DNA of 64,000 nucleotides from Aureibaculum algae (GTDB lineage: Bacteria; Bacteroidota; Bacteroidia; Flavobacteriales; Flavobacteriaceae), in the NCBI RefSeq assembly GCF_006065315.1, contig NZ_CP040749.1, positions 3,928,001-3,992,000 on the forward strand, in the 5' to 3' direction. Numbering within the stretch: the stretch's first letter is position 1; the number at the start of each line of letters is the position of its first letter. The position numbers and the translations under genes were made by a program. Shown in pieces: positions 52,239 to 61,512 of this stretch. Below the pieces are notes generated by a model, which saw nothing but the letters and a program-made list of their open reading frames with translations, did no database searches and had not been told where the DNA came from.

Positions 52239-53081
52239 ATGAAGTATCTAAATATAGTTTTAAGTATTATTATTTTAAGTGTTTTTGCCAGTTGTGGCTC
52301 ACACAAAAGAACAACTTCACAAAAAATAATAGATCAACGACAACCAAATAAAGTCGTAAAAAAGACGGTAACACCTGTAAAACTTCAAAAAATAGATGAA
52401 GCTGATGTAATTCATGCTGATCTAATGAGACGTAAGCCTAATTTGAATGAAAACACATTGGCGTATATTGATGAATATAATGATATTGCCATCTTAGAAA
52501 TGATAGCGTATAAAATACCTGCTAGTATTACATTGGCACAAGGTATATTAGAATCTAACAGCGGTAAGAGTAGACTTTCAGTAAAAGGTAACAATCATTT
52601 TGGTATAAAGTGTCATACTTGGGATGGTAAACGCATGTATCATGATGATGACGCTCGTCAAGAATGTTTTAGAAAATACGAACATCCATTAACCTCTTTT
52701 AGAGATCATTCTTTATTTTTATTTGATAGAAAACGTTATGCTGGATTGTTTGAGCTTCGTAAAAAAGATTATAAAGGTTGGTCTAAAGGTTTGAGAAAAG
52801 CGGGTTATGCAACAGACCCTAAATATCCGGCAAAGTTAATTACACTTATAGAAACTTATGAATTAGATAAGTATGACGACTTTGATGAAAGCTTTCTGTA
52901 CAATGGTAAAGTAATTAAAAAAACAAAAGATGATGTAACTTCTAAATACATCATTGTATCTAAGGGAGACACCTTGTATTCTTTAGCTAAAAATAACAAC
53001 TTAACCGTTGATAAATTAAAGTGGCTAAACGGTCTTAAGAATAATGAACTGGCTGTAGGTCAGAAAATTTTTGTTGAATAA
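52239..53081 (+). CDS. Lipoprotein N-acetylglucosaminidase with LysM domain
   Basis: A 280-residue lipoprotein with lipobox VFASC near residue 19. A glucosaminidase (GH73-like) domain spans about 75-215: PASITLAQGILESNSGKSRL with the catalytic Glu, then KGNNHFGIKCHTWDGKRMY and YATDPKYPAKLI. A C-terminal LysM domain (about 232-280) opens YIIVSKGDTLYSLAKNNNLT. It cleaves peptidoglycan between GlcNAc and MurNAc. The gene starts 1 nt after the PLP enzyme. A bidirectional hairpin follows. Confidence 0.92.
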   Translation: MKYLNIVLSIIILSVFASCGSHKRTTSQKIIDQRQPNKVVKKTVTPVKLQKIDEADVIHADLMRRKPNLNENTLAYIDEYNDIAILEMIAYKIPASITLAQGILESNSGKSRLSVKGNNHFGIKCHTWDGKRMYHDDDARQECFRKYEHPLTSFRDHSLFLFDRKRYAGLFELRKKDYKGWSKGLRKAGYATDPKYPAKLITLIETYELDKYDDFDESFLYNGKVIKKTKDDVTSKYIIVSKGDTLYSLAKNNNLTVDKLKWLNGLKNNELAVGQKIFVE

Positions 53082-53112
53082 TTACAATAGTTAAGTGTCT
53101 TTTTACAACAAA

Positions 53113-53150
53113 AAAATCGTCACAAATACTTTCGTATCAGTGACGATTTT
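53113..53150. terminator. Bidirectional terminator between convergent genes
   Basis: AAAATCGTCAC pairs perfectly with GTGACGATTTT. It has A/T tracts on both sides and stands between the glucosaminidase and the Spy-like gene, which point toward each other. Confidence 0.8.
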
Positions 53151-53170
53151 CCAAAACTAAATCTAAATTA

Positions 53171-53698
53171 TTAATTATTATTTGATCTTTTATTACCTCT
53201 ATTACCTTTAGAGTTTTGTTTGTTCATGTTACGCTTTCCTTGTTTTTTCATTTTATCTCCTTTGCGTTTCATGGTTGTTTTCCAAGTTTCATATTGGTCT
53301 TCATTTAAAATCTTTTTCATAGATTCTTGACGAGCCAATTGAGCTTCTAATCTAACTTTTTGCTTGTCATATGAATTTCTATTTGCTGGCCTTTCTCCTT
53401 TTGCACGTAAAGCTTGCATCTCTTTTCTTTTTGCATCACGTACAATAGCTTGTTCTTTATTTAAATCATACACCTTTTTTTGCTGAGCATCTGTAAGGTC
53501 TAAATTTAATGCCATTTTTTTTGTTTGTAATTCTGCCATTTGATCAGGTGTCATATCTGATCTATTAAAGCCTCTTTTGTTGTTTTGAGCAAATGCACCT
53601 ACAGTTAACAAGGCCATAAAACCTCCAACTACTAAATTTCTACGCATTGGTTTCTTATTTCCTATTAGGGATTTGTTTTTTGTTTCTAAATTTTTCAT
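53171..53698 (-). CDS. Spy/DUF4890-like basic periplasmic protein
   Basis: A 175-residue protein with a basic N-terminus and a hydrophobic stretch (LVVGGFMALLTVGAFAQ) that acts as a signal peptide after a longer than usual n-region. The mature protein is helical with TPDQMAELQTKKMALNLDLT, AQQKKVYDLNKEQAI and ILNEDQYETWKTTMKRKGDK, and a Lys/Asn/Arg tail (KGNRGNKRSNNN). This is the two-helix LTxxQ-like layout of Spy/CpxP proteins, which shield envelope proteins. A second Spy-like protein occurs in the sigma operon. Confidence 0.65.
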   Translation of the reverse strand: MKNLETKNKSLIGNKKPMRRNLVVGGFMALLTVGAFAQNNKRGFNRSDMTPDQMAELQTKKMALNLDLTDAQQKKVYDLNKEQAIVRDAKRKEMQALRAKGERPANRNSYDKQKVRLEAQLARQESMKKILNEDQYETWKTTMKRKGDKMKKQGKRNMNKQNSKGNRGNKRSNNN

Positions 53699-53865
53699 TT
53701 TTTTTATTTTAATGTTATACTGCTTTGACTGTAACTTTTAAAAATAGTTTAATTAAAAGTTTGATTTTAACAGTAGATTAACATTCCAAAAATTTAGTGG
53801 CTCTCTCAAAAAATTACTCACCTCTATATTTAAAAATCATAACAATCTGACTAATAAACTATTTA

Positions 53866-54536
53866 CTATTCTTTTTCGTGGGTAAGTACAGCTCTTAAAA
53901 TTAAATATTGAGCCGTTAAATAGGTGAGCATAATAATGATGGGGAATATATTATTTGTAGTATAAAATTTATTTATTGCCAACACAGAATCGGAAATAAT
54001 AAAAAGACAAGCACCTATAAACATATATTTCGAAGCAATACTTTTTCTATGTAAGTAAAATAATAAGGAAACAATGCCCATCACAGAAATGGTAACACCA
54101 TAAACCACCACAGGAACGAACAATTCATTTAAGCTATTTTTCAATAAATTGATAAGTGCAAAAAACACTATTAAAAAGGGTACCGTTGCTATGAGTATAG
54201 TTTTTAAATTAGAGCTATTAATCCAACCCAATACTATTTTAATATATATGATATGTGCTATTAAAAAGGAAATTAAACCTAACATAAAATAGAGTTCGCC
54301 TTCAAATAACAATAATACATCACCAAAAAACGAAAACACTAAAGCACCGATATACCAGCCATTAACCTGCTTCGTTGACACCAAATAGAGCATCAATAGT
54401 GTTAACATTAACAAGGGTTTAAAAACACTTCGCAGTAGTTCTATATTGAAAACAACACCTACCATATCACAAAGTGAAACTATTACAAAAAGAGCTGTAA
54501 TAATAGTAACTTTAGTATTGTTTTTGGTTGTAGTCA

Positions 54537-54537
<1 letters not shown>
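53866..54537 (-). CDS. YhhN-family membrane protein (lysoplasmalogenase-like)
   Basis: A 223-residue protein with about seven or eight transmembrane helices. FKPLLMLTLLMLYLVSTKQ near residue 35, then VFSFFGDVLLLFEGELYFML and LFIISDSVLAINKFY carry the conserved FKP, GD and SD motifs of YhhN/TMEM86 proteins. TMEM86B in mammals is lysoplasmalogenase, a vinyl-ether lipid hydrolase; bacterial members are mostly uncharacterised. Its ATG overlaps the last base of ligA. Confidence 0.85.
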
Positions 54538-56555
<2,018 letters not shown>

Positions 56556-56684
56556 TTAAAAATAAATAAATTTTAACTCTAAAAGTTAAAAAACTTCAGG
56601 TCTTTATAAGTCGTTCCCTTTTTACAAGAAAGGTTCTTCATTTTAAATTAAAAGTAACAAAAACCTTCATTAATCACTCATTAT

Positions 56685-56698
56685 GTAACATAAGTTAC
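56685..56698. promoter_or_regulatory. Palindrome upstream of the sulfur cassette
   Basis: GTAAC-ATAA-GTTAC overlaps a second palindrome TTATG-TAA-CATAA (56681-56693). It ends 97 nt before the ATG of the quinone oxidoreductase-like gene and lies upstream of its -7 box, where an operator would act. Confidence 0.4.
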
Positions 56699-56762
56699 TG
56701 AAAATCGAGCATTTAGCATCAATTACATGACTTTTATCACCTTTTTCCACCTTATCATTAAC

Positions 56763-56770
56763 TATCTTTG
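56763..56770 (+). promoter_or_regulatory. Candidate -7 box of the sulfur cassette
   Basis: TATCTTTG fits TAnnTTTG and ends 25 nt before the ATG. The region about 20 nt upstream is T-rich, without an exact TTTG. Confidence 0.4.
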
Positions 56771-56795
56771 AAACAGTAACTTAAACAAATAACTC

Positions 56796-58040
56796 ATGAA
56801 AAAGCTATTAATATTAGGAGCAGGAACAGCAGGAACAATGATGGCAAATCATTTAAGGCCAAAACTACGTAGTAATGAATGGGATGTTACTATTGTAGAT
56901 CAATATAAAACACATTATTATCAACCTGGTTTTTTATTTCTTCCTTTTGACACCTATACCGAAAGTCAAGTAAAAAAAGTTGGAAAAAAATTAATTCATA
57001 AGAAAGTAAATTATATCCAGAAAAAAATTGAGAAGATAATTCCCAACGAAAACAAAGTCCAATTAGAAGATGAAACCATAAATTATGATGTACTCATAAT
57101 TGCAACTGGTTCAAAAATTGCACCTCAAGAAACTCAAGGTCTATTAGGACCATTATGGAAAAAAGACATTTTTGATTTTTACACTTATGAAGGTGCGTTG
57201 GCTTTACGAAACAAACTAAGAGATTGGAAAGGCGGAAAATTAGTAGTTCACATTACTGAAATGCCTATAAAATGTCCCGTTGCTCCACTCGAATTTGCTT
57301 TTTTAGCTGATTCTTATTTCCGTAAAAAAGGTATGCGAGACAAAGTAGATATTACCTATGTAACGCCACTTTCAGGGGCATTTACAAAACCCACTTGTTC
57401 TACCGCATTGGCGTACCTTTTAAAAGAGAAAGATATTCATCTCGAACCTGATTTTTCTATCATGGAAGTAGATAATAACCAAAAAGCAATTGTAGATTAT
57501 GAAGAAAGAGAAATTCCTTTTGATTTACTTGTAACCGTACCTACCAATATGGGTGATGAACTTATAGAAAGGTCGGGTTTAGGTGATGATTTGAATTTTA
57601 TACCCACAGATCATAACACCTTACAATCAAAAGCACATGAAAATATTTTTGTAATTGGAGATGCCACTGATGTTCCAGCCTCTAAGGCAGGTTCTGTAGC
57701 ACATTTTCAGGCAGAGACATTGACAGATAATATCCTTCTCTATATAGATGGTTATAAACTTAAAAAAGAATTTGATGGACATGCCAATTGTTTTATTGAA
57801 ACAGGAAATAACAAAGCATTGCTAATTGATTTTAATTACAAAACAGAACCCGTACATGGTACATTCCCTTTTGCCAAAATAGGCCCATTACGATTATTGA
57901 AAGAAAGTGTATTTAACCATTGGGGAAAATTAGCTTTTCGATGGATTTATTGGAACATGTTATTAAAAGGTATTGCCATTCCTTTTGTCTCAAGAAATAT
58001 GAGCTTTAAAGGAAAAGTATTTGACATAAAATCGAAATAA
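56796..58040 (+). CDS. Sulfide:quinone oxidoreductase-like FAD protein
   Basis: A 414-residue FAD/NAD(P)-binding protein. LLILGAGTAGTMMANHL is the FAD GxGxxG motif and YDVLIIATGSKIAPQET the second. Cys160 (IKCPVAPLE) and Cys201 (KPTCSTALA) match the conserved cysteine pair that SQR uses to hold sulfur, and C331 is a third candidate. The C-terminal segment with FRWIYWNMLLKGIAIPF is an amphipathic membrane anchor as in SQR. It oxidises sulfide or a persulfide and passes electrons to the quinone pool; context with DsrE2-like and TusE-like genes supports this. Confidence 0.85.
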   Translation: MKKLLILGAGTAGTMMANHLRPKLRSNEWDVTIVDQYKTHYYQPGFLFLPFDTYTESQVKKVGKKLIHKKVNYIQKKIEKIIPNENKVQLEDETINYDVLIIATGSKIAPQETQGLLGPLWKKDIFDFYTYEGALALRNKLRDWKGGKLVVHITEMPIKCPVAPLEFAFLADSYFRKKGMRDKVDITYVTPLSGAFTKPTCSTALAYLLKEKDIHLEPDFSIMEVDNNQKAIVDYEEREIPFDLLVTVPTNMGDELIERSGLGDDLNFIPTDHNTLQSKAHENIFVIGDATDVPASKAGSVAHFQAETLTDNILLYIDGYKLKKEFDGHANCFIETGNNKALLIDFNYKTEPVHGTFPFAKIGPLRLLKESVFNHWGKLAFRWIYWNMLLKGIAIPFVSRNMSFKGKVFDIKSK

Positions 58041-58070
58041 AAAAATAAGTAAAACTAAAAAACTAAGATT

Positions 58071-58382
58071 ATGGAAGCAAAAACAATAGCAGGTATGCAA
58101 GTAAACGTAAACGAAGAAGGATACCTAGAAGATATGAATCAATGGAATGAAAATATTGCAACAGAAATTGCAGATGAAATAGGTATTGAATTAACTGATA
58201 AACATTTTGAAGTGCTACATTATTTACGCAATCAAAATAAAGAAGGTGTGGCTCTTACTATCAGAAGAGTAGGTAAATCTGGCATCGTAGATATTAAAGG
58301 ATTGTATACATTATTTCCAAAAGGACCTTTAAAATTTTCATCTAAAATTGCTGGAATACCAAAACCAACAAGTTGTATATAG
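58071..58382 (+). CDS. TusE/DsrC/DsvC-family sulfur-transfer protein
   Basis: A 103-residue protein. GYLEDMNQWNENIATEIADE, then LTDKHFEVLHYLRNQNKEG and LYTLFPKGPLKFSSKIAGIP, are the DsrC/TusE family blocks. The C-terminus KPTSCI has the single penultimate Cys that carries persulfide. The second Cys of true DsrC, about ten residues earlier, is absent, so this is the TusE-like type and not the DsrAB partner. It is the second gene of the sulfur cassette, 30 nt after the SQR-like gene. Confidence 0.85.
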   Translation: MEAKTIAGMQVNVNEEGYLEDMNQWNENIATEIADEIGIELTDKHFEVLHYLRNQNKEGVALTIRRVGKSGIVDIKGLYTLFPKGPLKFSSKIAGIPKPTSCI

Positions 58383-58412
58383 TTCACTATAAATTCAATA
58401 AAAACTCACAAA

Positions 58413-58943
58413 ATGGAAACAAAAAAAATAGATAATAAAACCGAGATAAAAGAGAAGAAGCCTTTAGAAAAAGTATGTCTTATTTGTGCAAAAGGTAGTT
58501 TAGAAGATGTTTATGCTACTTTAATAATGGCAAATGGTGCCGTTATGGAAGGTATAGAAACCAATGTATTTTTCACCTTTTTCGGATTGGATGGTATCAC
58601 TAAAAAATCGATGAATACATTGCATACAGCAACGACAGGAAACCCTTCGATGAGAATGCCAGGAGGTCTTCCTTTCCCAACTATGCTTGGCGGATTACCA
58701 GGAGTAGAAACAGCAGTTTCGGGTATGATGCGAAAACAAATGGAAGCGTTAGACATGCCACCTGTAGATGAATTTCTAGAAATGATAACCGCTGGTGGTG
58801 GTAGAATATTTGCTTGTAAATTAGCCGTTGACATGTTTAAAATAACCAAAGAAGATATGTCTGAAGAAGTAGAAGATATCATTACCATAGGTCAGTTTTA
58901 TGAACTTTGCGATGGTGACAGAACTCAAATAATATTTACCTAG
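58413..58943 (+). CDS. DsrE/DsrE2-like sulfurtransferase
   Basis: A 176-residue protein of the DsrE/DsrF/DrsH-like family. VCLICAKGSLEDVYATLIMA opens the alpha/beta domain, VFFTFFGLDGI follows, and GGRIFACKLAVDMFKITKED carries the active Cys region. The length and the central insertion PGGLPFPTMLGGLPG match DsrE2-type membrane-associated or peroxiredoxin-like members. Such proteins accept persulfide from a rhodanese or SQR and pass it on to TusA/TusE-type partners. It ends with a strong terminator. Confidence 0.85.
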   Translation: METKKIDNKTEIKEKKPLEKVCLICAKGSLEDVYATLIMANGAVMEGIETNVFFTFFGLDGITKKSMNTLHTATTGNPSMRMPGGLPFPTMLGGLPGVETAVSGMMRKQMEALDMPPVDEFLEMITAGGGRIFACKLAVDMFKITKEDMSEEVEDIITIGQFYELCDGDRTQIIFT

Positions 58944-58962
58944 TCATTTTAAATTAAACTGT

Positions 58963-58993
58963 AAAACCCGAAGCCGTGGCTTCGGGTTTTTTA
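58963..58993 (+). terminator. Terminator after the sulfur cassette
   Basis: AAAACCCGAAGCC pairs perfectly with GGCTTCGGGTTTT, a 13-bp stem with a 2-nt apparent loop, followed by T residues. It separates the sulfur cassette from the defence operon. Confidence 0.85.
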
Positions 58994-59068
58994 TTTGTTT
59001 TGTCTATGACAACTACGCAGTTAACTTTAACCAATCGCATCATCTTCTATACACTCAAGAATGACAAT

Positions 59069-59076
59069 TATTTTTG
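59069..59076 (+). promoter_or_regulatory. Candidate -7 box of the defence operon
   Basis: TATTTTTG fits TAnnTTTG and ends 31 nt before the GTG start of the methyltransferase. Confidence 0.45.
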
Positions 59077-59107
59077 TAACTTGCATTCAGATATTAAATA
59101 ATTAAAT

Positions 59108-60337
59108 GTGCTTTTAAAAGAAAAAATTTCAATTGAGTGTTTTAAAGATATAAAATTCAAAATCAGACTTGTAGATTCCAAAAAAGACACAGAAGCTGCT
59201 TTTTCCCATTATTTACACAATTCTAAAAATGGAGTCGCTGAATCTTGTAAAGCTGATGCAATTGCTCATGTTAAAAACTTATTTGATTATAAATACCCAA
59301 ATGAAGAAATATCAAATTTAGCGGCAGAAGAGGCTTTGCAGTTTTTAATTTTTCAACAAGAAAAAATTCCGTTTCCCGCTCCTAAAAAGGTCTCCTTTAA
59401 ATTTATTGACCTATTTGCAGGTATTGGTGGTTTTAGATTAGCACTCCAAAACATTGGAGGTAAATGTGTTTATACTAGTGAATGGGATAAAGCCGCTAAA
59501 ACGACTTACAAAGAAAATTTTGGAGAGATACCATTCGGTGATATAACAAAAGATAGTACAAAGAATTATATTCCTGAAAAATTTGACATTTTATGTGCTG
59601 GTTTCCCTTGCCAAGCTTTCTCTATTGCGGGAAATAGAAAAGGCTTTGCTGACACAAGAGGAACTTTATTTTTCGATGTAGAAGATATTATTTCCAAACA
59701 CAGACCAAAAGCTGTTTTTCTTGAAAATGTAAAAAACTTAGTGACTCACGACAAGGGAAAAACATTTAAAACTATTATTGAGGTTTTAGAAAAAAAATTA
59801 AAATATAAGGTTTATTATAAGGTCTTAAATTCTATGACACATGCCAATATGCCTCAAAATAGAGAGCGTATTTTCATTGTTGCTTTCGATCCGAAACAAG
59901 TAAGAAACTTTAGTCAATTTAAATTTCCGGAAAAAATTGAACTCACAAAAACAATTCATGATATTTTAGAAAAAGGAAAACAAGAAGAAAAATACTATTA
60001 TGCTAAAAGTCATCAATATTATCCAGAATTAAAGAAAACCATGACTTCTAAAGATACAGTTTATCAATGGAGGAGAGTTTATGTAAGAGAAAACAAAAGT
60101 AATGTTTGCCCAACATTAACTGCAAACATGGGCACAGGAGGGCATAATGTCCCTTTAATTAAAGATAATTATGGTATTAGGAAATTAACTCCTAGAGAAT
60201 GTTTTTCTTTTCAAGGTTACCCAGAGAATTATATTCTACCCAATCTTGCAAATGGAAGATTATATATGCAAGCTGGCAATTCAGTTACTACTACTTTAAT
60301 TGAAAGAATTGCAAATCAAATAATAGAAATTTTATGA
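59108..60337 (+). CDS. DNA (cytosine-5) methyltransferase
   Basis: A 409-residue SAM-dependent enzyme that methylates cytosine C5. The first 95 residues form a helical N-terminal extension. Motif I is FIDLFAGIGGFRLALQN, motif IV is CAGFPCQAFSIAG with the catalytic Cys, motif VI is FLENVKNL, motif VIII is MPQNRERIFIVAF, motif IX begins RKLTPRECFSFQGYPENY and motif X is QAGNSVTTTLIERIANQ. The target-recognition region lies around residues 280-350. The start is GTG at 59108: the nearby ATG at 59106 is in another frame and stops at once. It is followed by an overlapping restriction gene, so it is the protecting methylase of a restriction-modification system. Confidence 0.93.
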   Translation: MLLKEKISIECFKDIKFKIRLVDSKKDTEAAFSHYLHNSKNGVAESCKADAIAHVKNLFDYKYPNEEISNLAAEEALQFLIFQQEKIPFPAPKKVSFKFIDLFAGIGGFRLALQNIGGKCVYTSEWDKAAKTTYKENFGEIPFGDITKDSTKNYIPEKFDILCAGFPCQAFSIAGNRKGFADTRGTLFFDVEDIISKHRPKAVFLENVKNLVTHDKGKTFKTIIEVLEKKLKYKVYYKVLNSMTHANMPQNRERIFIVAFDPKQVRNFSQFKFPEKIELTKTIHDILEKGKQEEKYYYAKSHQYYPELKKTMTSKDTVYQWRRVYVRENKSNVCPTLTANMGTGGHNVPLIKDNYGIRKLTPRECFSFQGYPENYILPNLANGRLYMQAGNSVTTTLIERIANQIIEIL

Positions 60338-61467
60338 AGTCCTTTGTAGAATTAGATAAGGAAAACGAAAGTGAATACTTAAATTTACTTTCTGCAGTTT
60401 CAAAACTTTCAGGTCTTTTCAGTGACAACTCTATTCCTCTTATAAATTACCGAGTAGCTGAAAACATTTTTTGTAAAAGTTTTAATGCAGATAATTTATC
60501 TAGATCTGATACCGCTTTCGATGCAAATTATAAATCTGTTGGTGTTGGATTAAAGACCTTTACATGTCCATCAAGTAATAGTAATGAAAAAATTGCTGAG
60601 TTTAATTCTCTTTCAAGTGAATTAAAAGAATTAAAGGGTAAAAAATTAGCAATTCGGCTTGCTGAATATAGAAATCAAAGAATAAATTTAGCCAAAAGAA
60701 ATTATAATATAAACGCTTCAATTTATCATATTGTAGCTAGAAAGAAGAATGAATTAGTTTTATTTGAAACTGATTATGATAATATTGATATAGATAACAT
60801 TCAGAATCAAAAAAAAACAAAAGCTGGATGGTCCTTTGAGGATGGTAATAATTTTTACAGTTTTAATTATTCAAAAAGTACGCTTTACAGAAAATTCATT
60901 ATACCTGATAACGCATTTAGATTACCAATAAGTATAATTAAAGATCCATATAGTCTATTATTAAATATCTTTAAAGACAAAGTTTTACCTCTAGCTAGCG
61001 ACAGCCTTACAAGAGGTGTGAATTATGTGGTACTACCCCTTTATAGTACCAAATACAAAGATAAAAGAGTTAGCGAAAAAAGTGGCTTAAATCAGTGGAA
61101 TGCGGGAGGAAGAAACAGAAACATTGGTGAAGTTTATATTCCTATTCCAATTGAAATTCATAAACAATTCCCGTTTTTTTTTCCAGAAAGAGATGAACCC
61201 TTCAAATTAAAAGTTCCTACAGGTGAAATTTATGATGCTAAAGTTTGTCAAGACAATTCTAAAGCTTTAATGACAAATCCTAATAAAGATCTTTCTAATT
61301 GGCTTTTAAGAAATGTCTTAAAACTAAAAGAAGGAGAATTAGCAACTATGGATAAATTGAATAAGTTAGGTTTAGACAGTGTAATTTTAATAAAAGACAA
61401 TGAGGGTATTTTTAAAATTGACATTATGAAAACTGATTCTTATATTGATTTTTTAGAAAATAAATAG
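60334..61467 (+). CDS. Type II restriction endonuclease component (NgoFVII-type C-terminal domain)
   Basis: A 377-residue protein. Near the N-terminus DNLSRSDTAFDANYKSVG (53-70) then VGLKTFTCPS (71-80) gives an Asp/Asp and Lys pair (D59, D63, K74), a layout like a PD-(D/E)xK catalytic site. The C-terminal third, with IPIPIEIHKQFPFFFPERDE and AKVCQDNSKALMTNPNKDLS, then NWLLRNVLKL, resembles the C-terminal DNA-binding domain of NgoFVII-type enzymes. The start overlaps the methyltransferase stop as ATGA. No phospholipase-D HKD motif is seen. Confidence 0.75.
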   Translation: MKSFVELDKENESEYLNLLSAVSKLSGLFSDNSIPLINYRVAENIFCKSFNADNLSRSDTAFDANYKSVGVGLKTFTCPSSNSNEKIAEFNSLSSELKELKGKKLAIRLAEYRNQRINLAKRNYNINASIYHIVARKKNELVLFETDYDNIDIDNIQNQKKTKAGWSFEDGNNFYSFNYSKSTLYRKFIIPDNAFRLPISIIKDPYSLLLNIFKDKVLPLASDSLTRGVNYVVLPLYSTKYKDKRVSEKSGLNQWNAGGRNRNIGEVYIPIPIEIHKQFPFFFPERDEPFKLKVPTGEIYDAKVCQDNSKALMTNPNKDLSNWLLRNVLKLKEGELATMDKLNKLGLDSVILIKDNEGIFKIDIMKTDSYIDFLENK

Positions 61468-61512
61468 CTCACTCAATTATTATATGTTAAAACTTAATAA
61501 ATTACAAAATGT

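Noticed and set aside
57136..57146. AAGGTCTATT inside the SQR-like gene, resembling the sigma-operon element.
   Set aside because: The first base differs and it is within coding sequence (QGLLGP), so it is probably chance.
58511..58888. 125-codon minus-strand frame opposite the DsrE2-like gene.
   Set aside because: Fully antisense to a recognised gene and without protein-like motifs.
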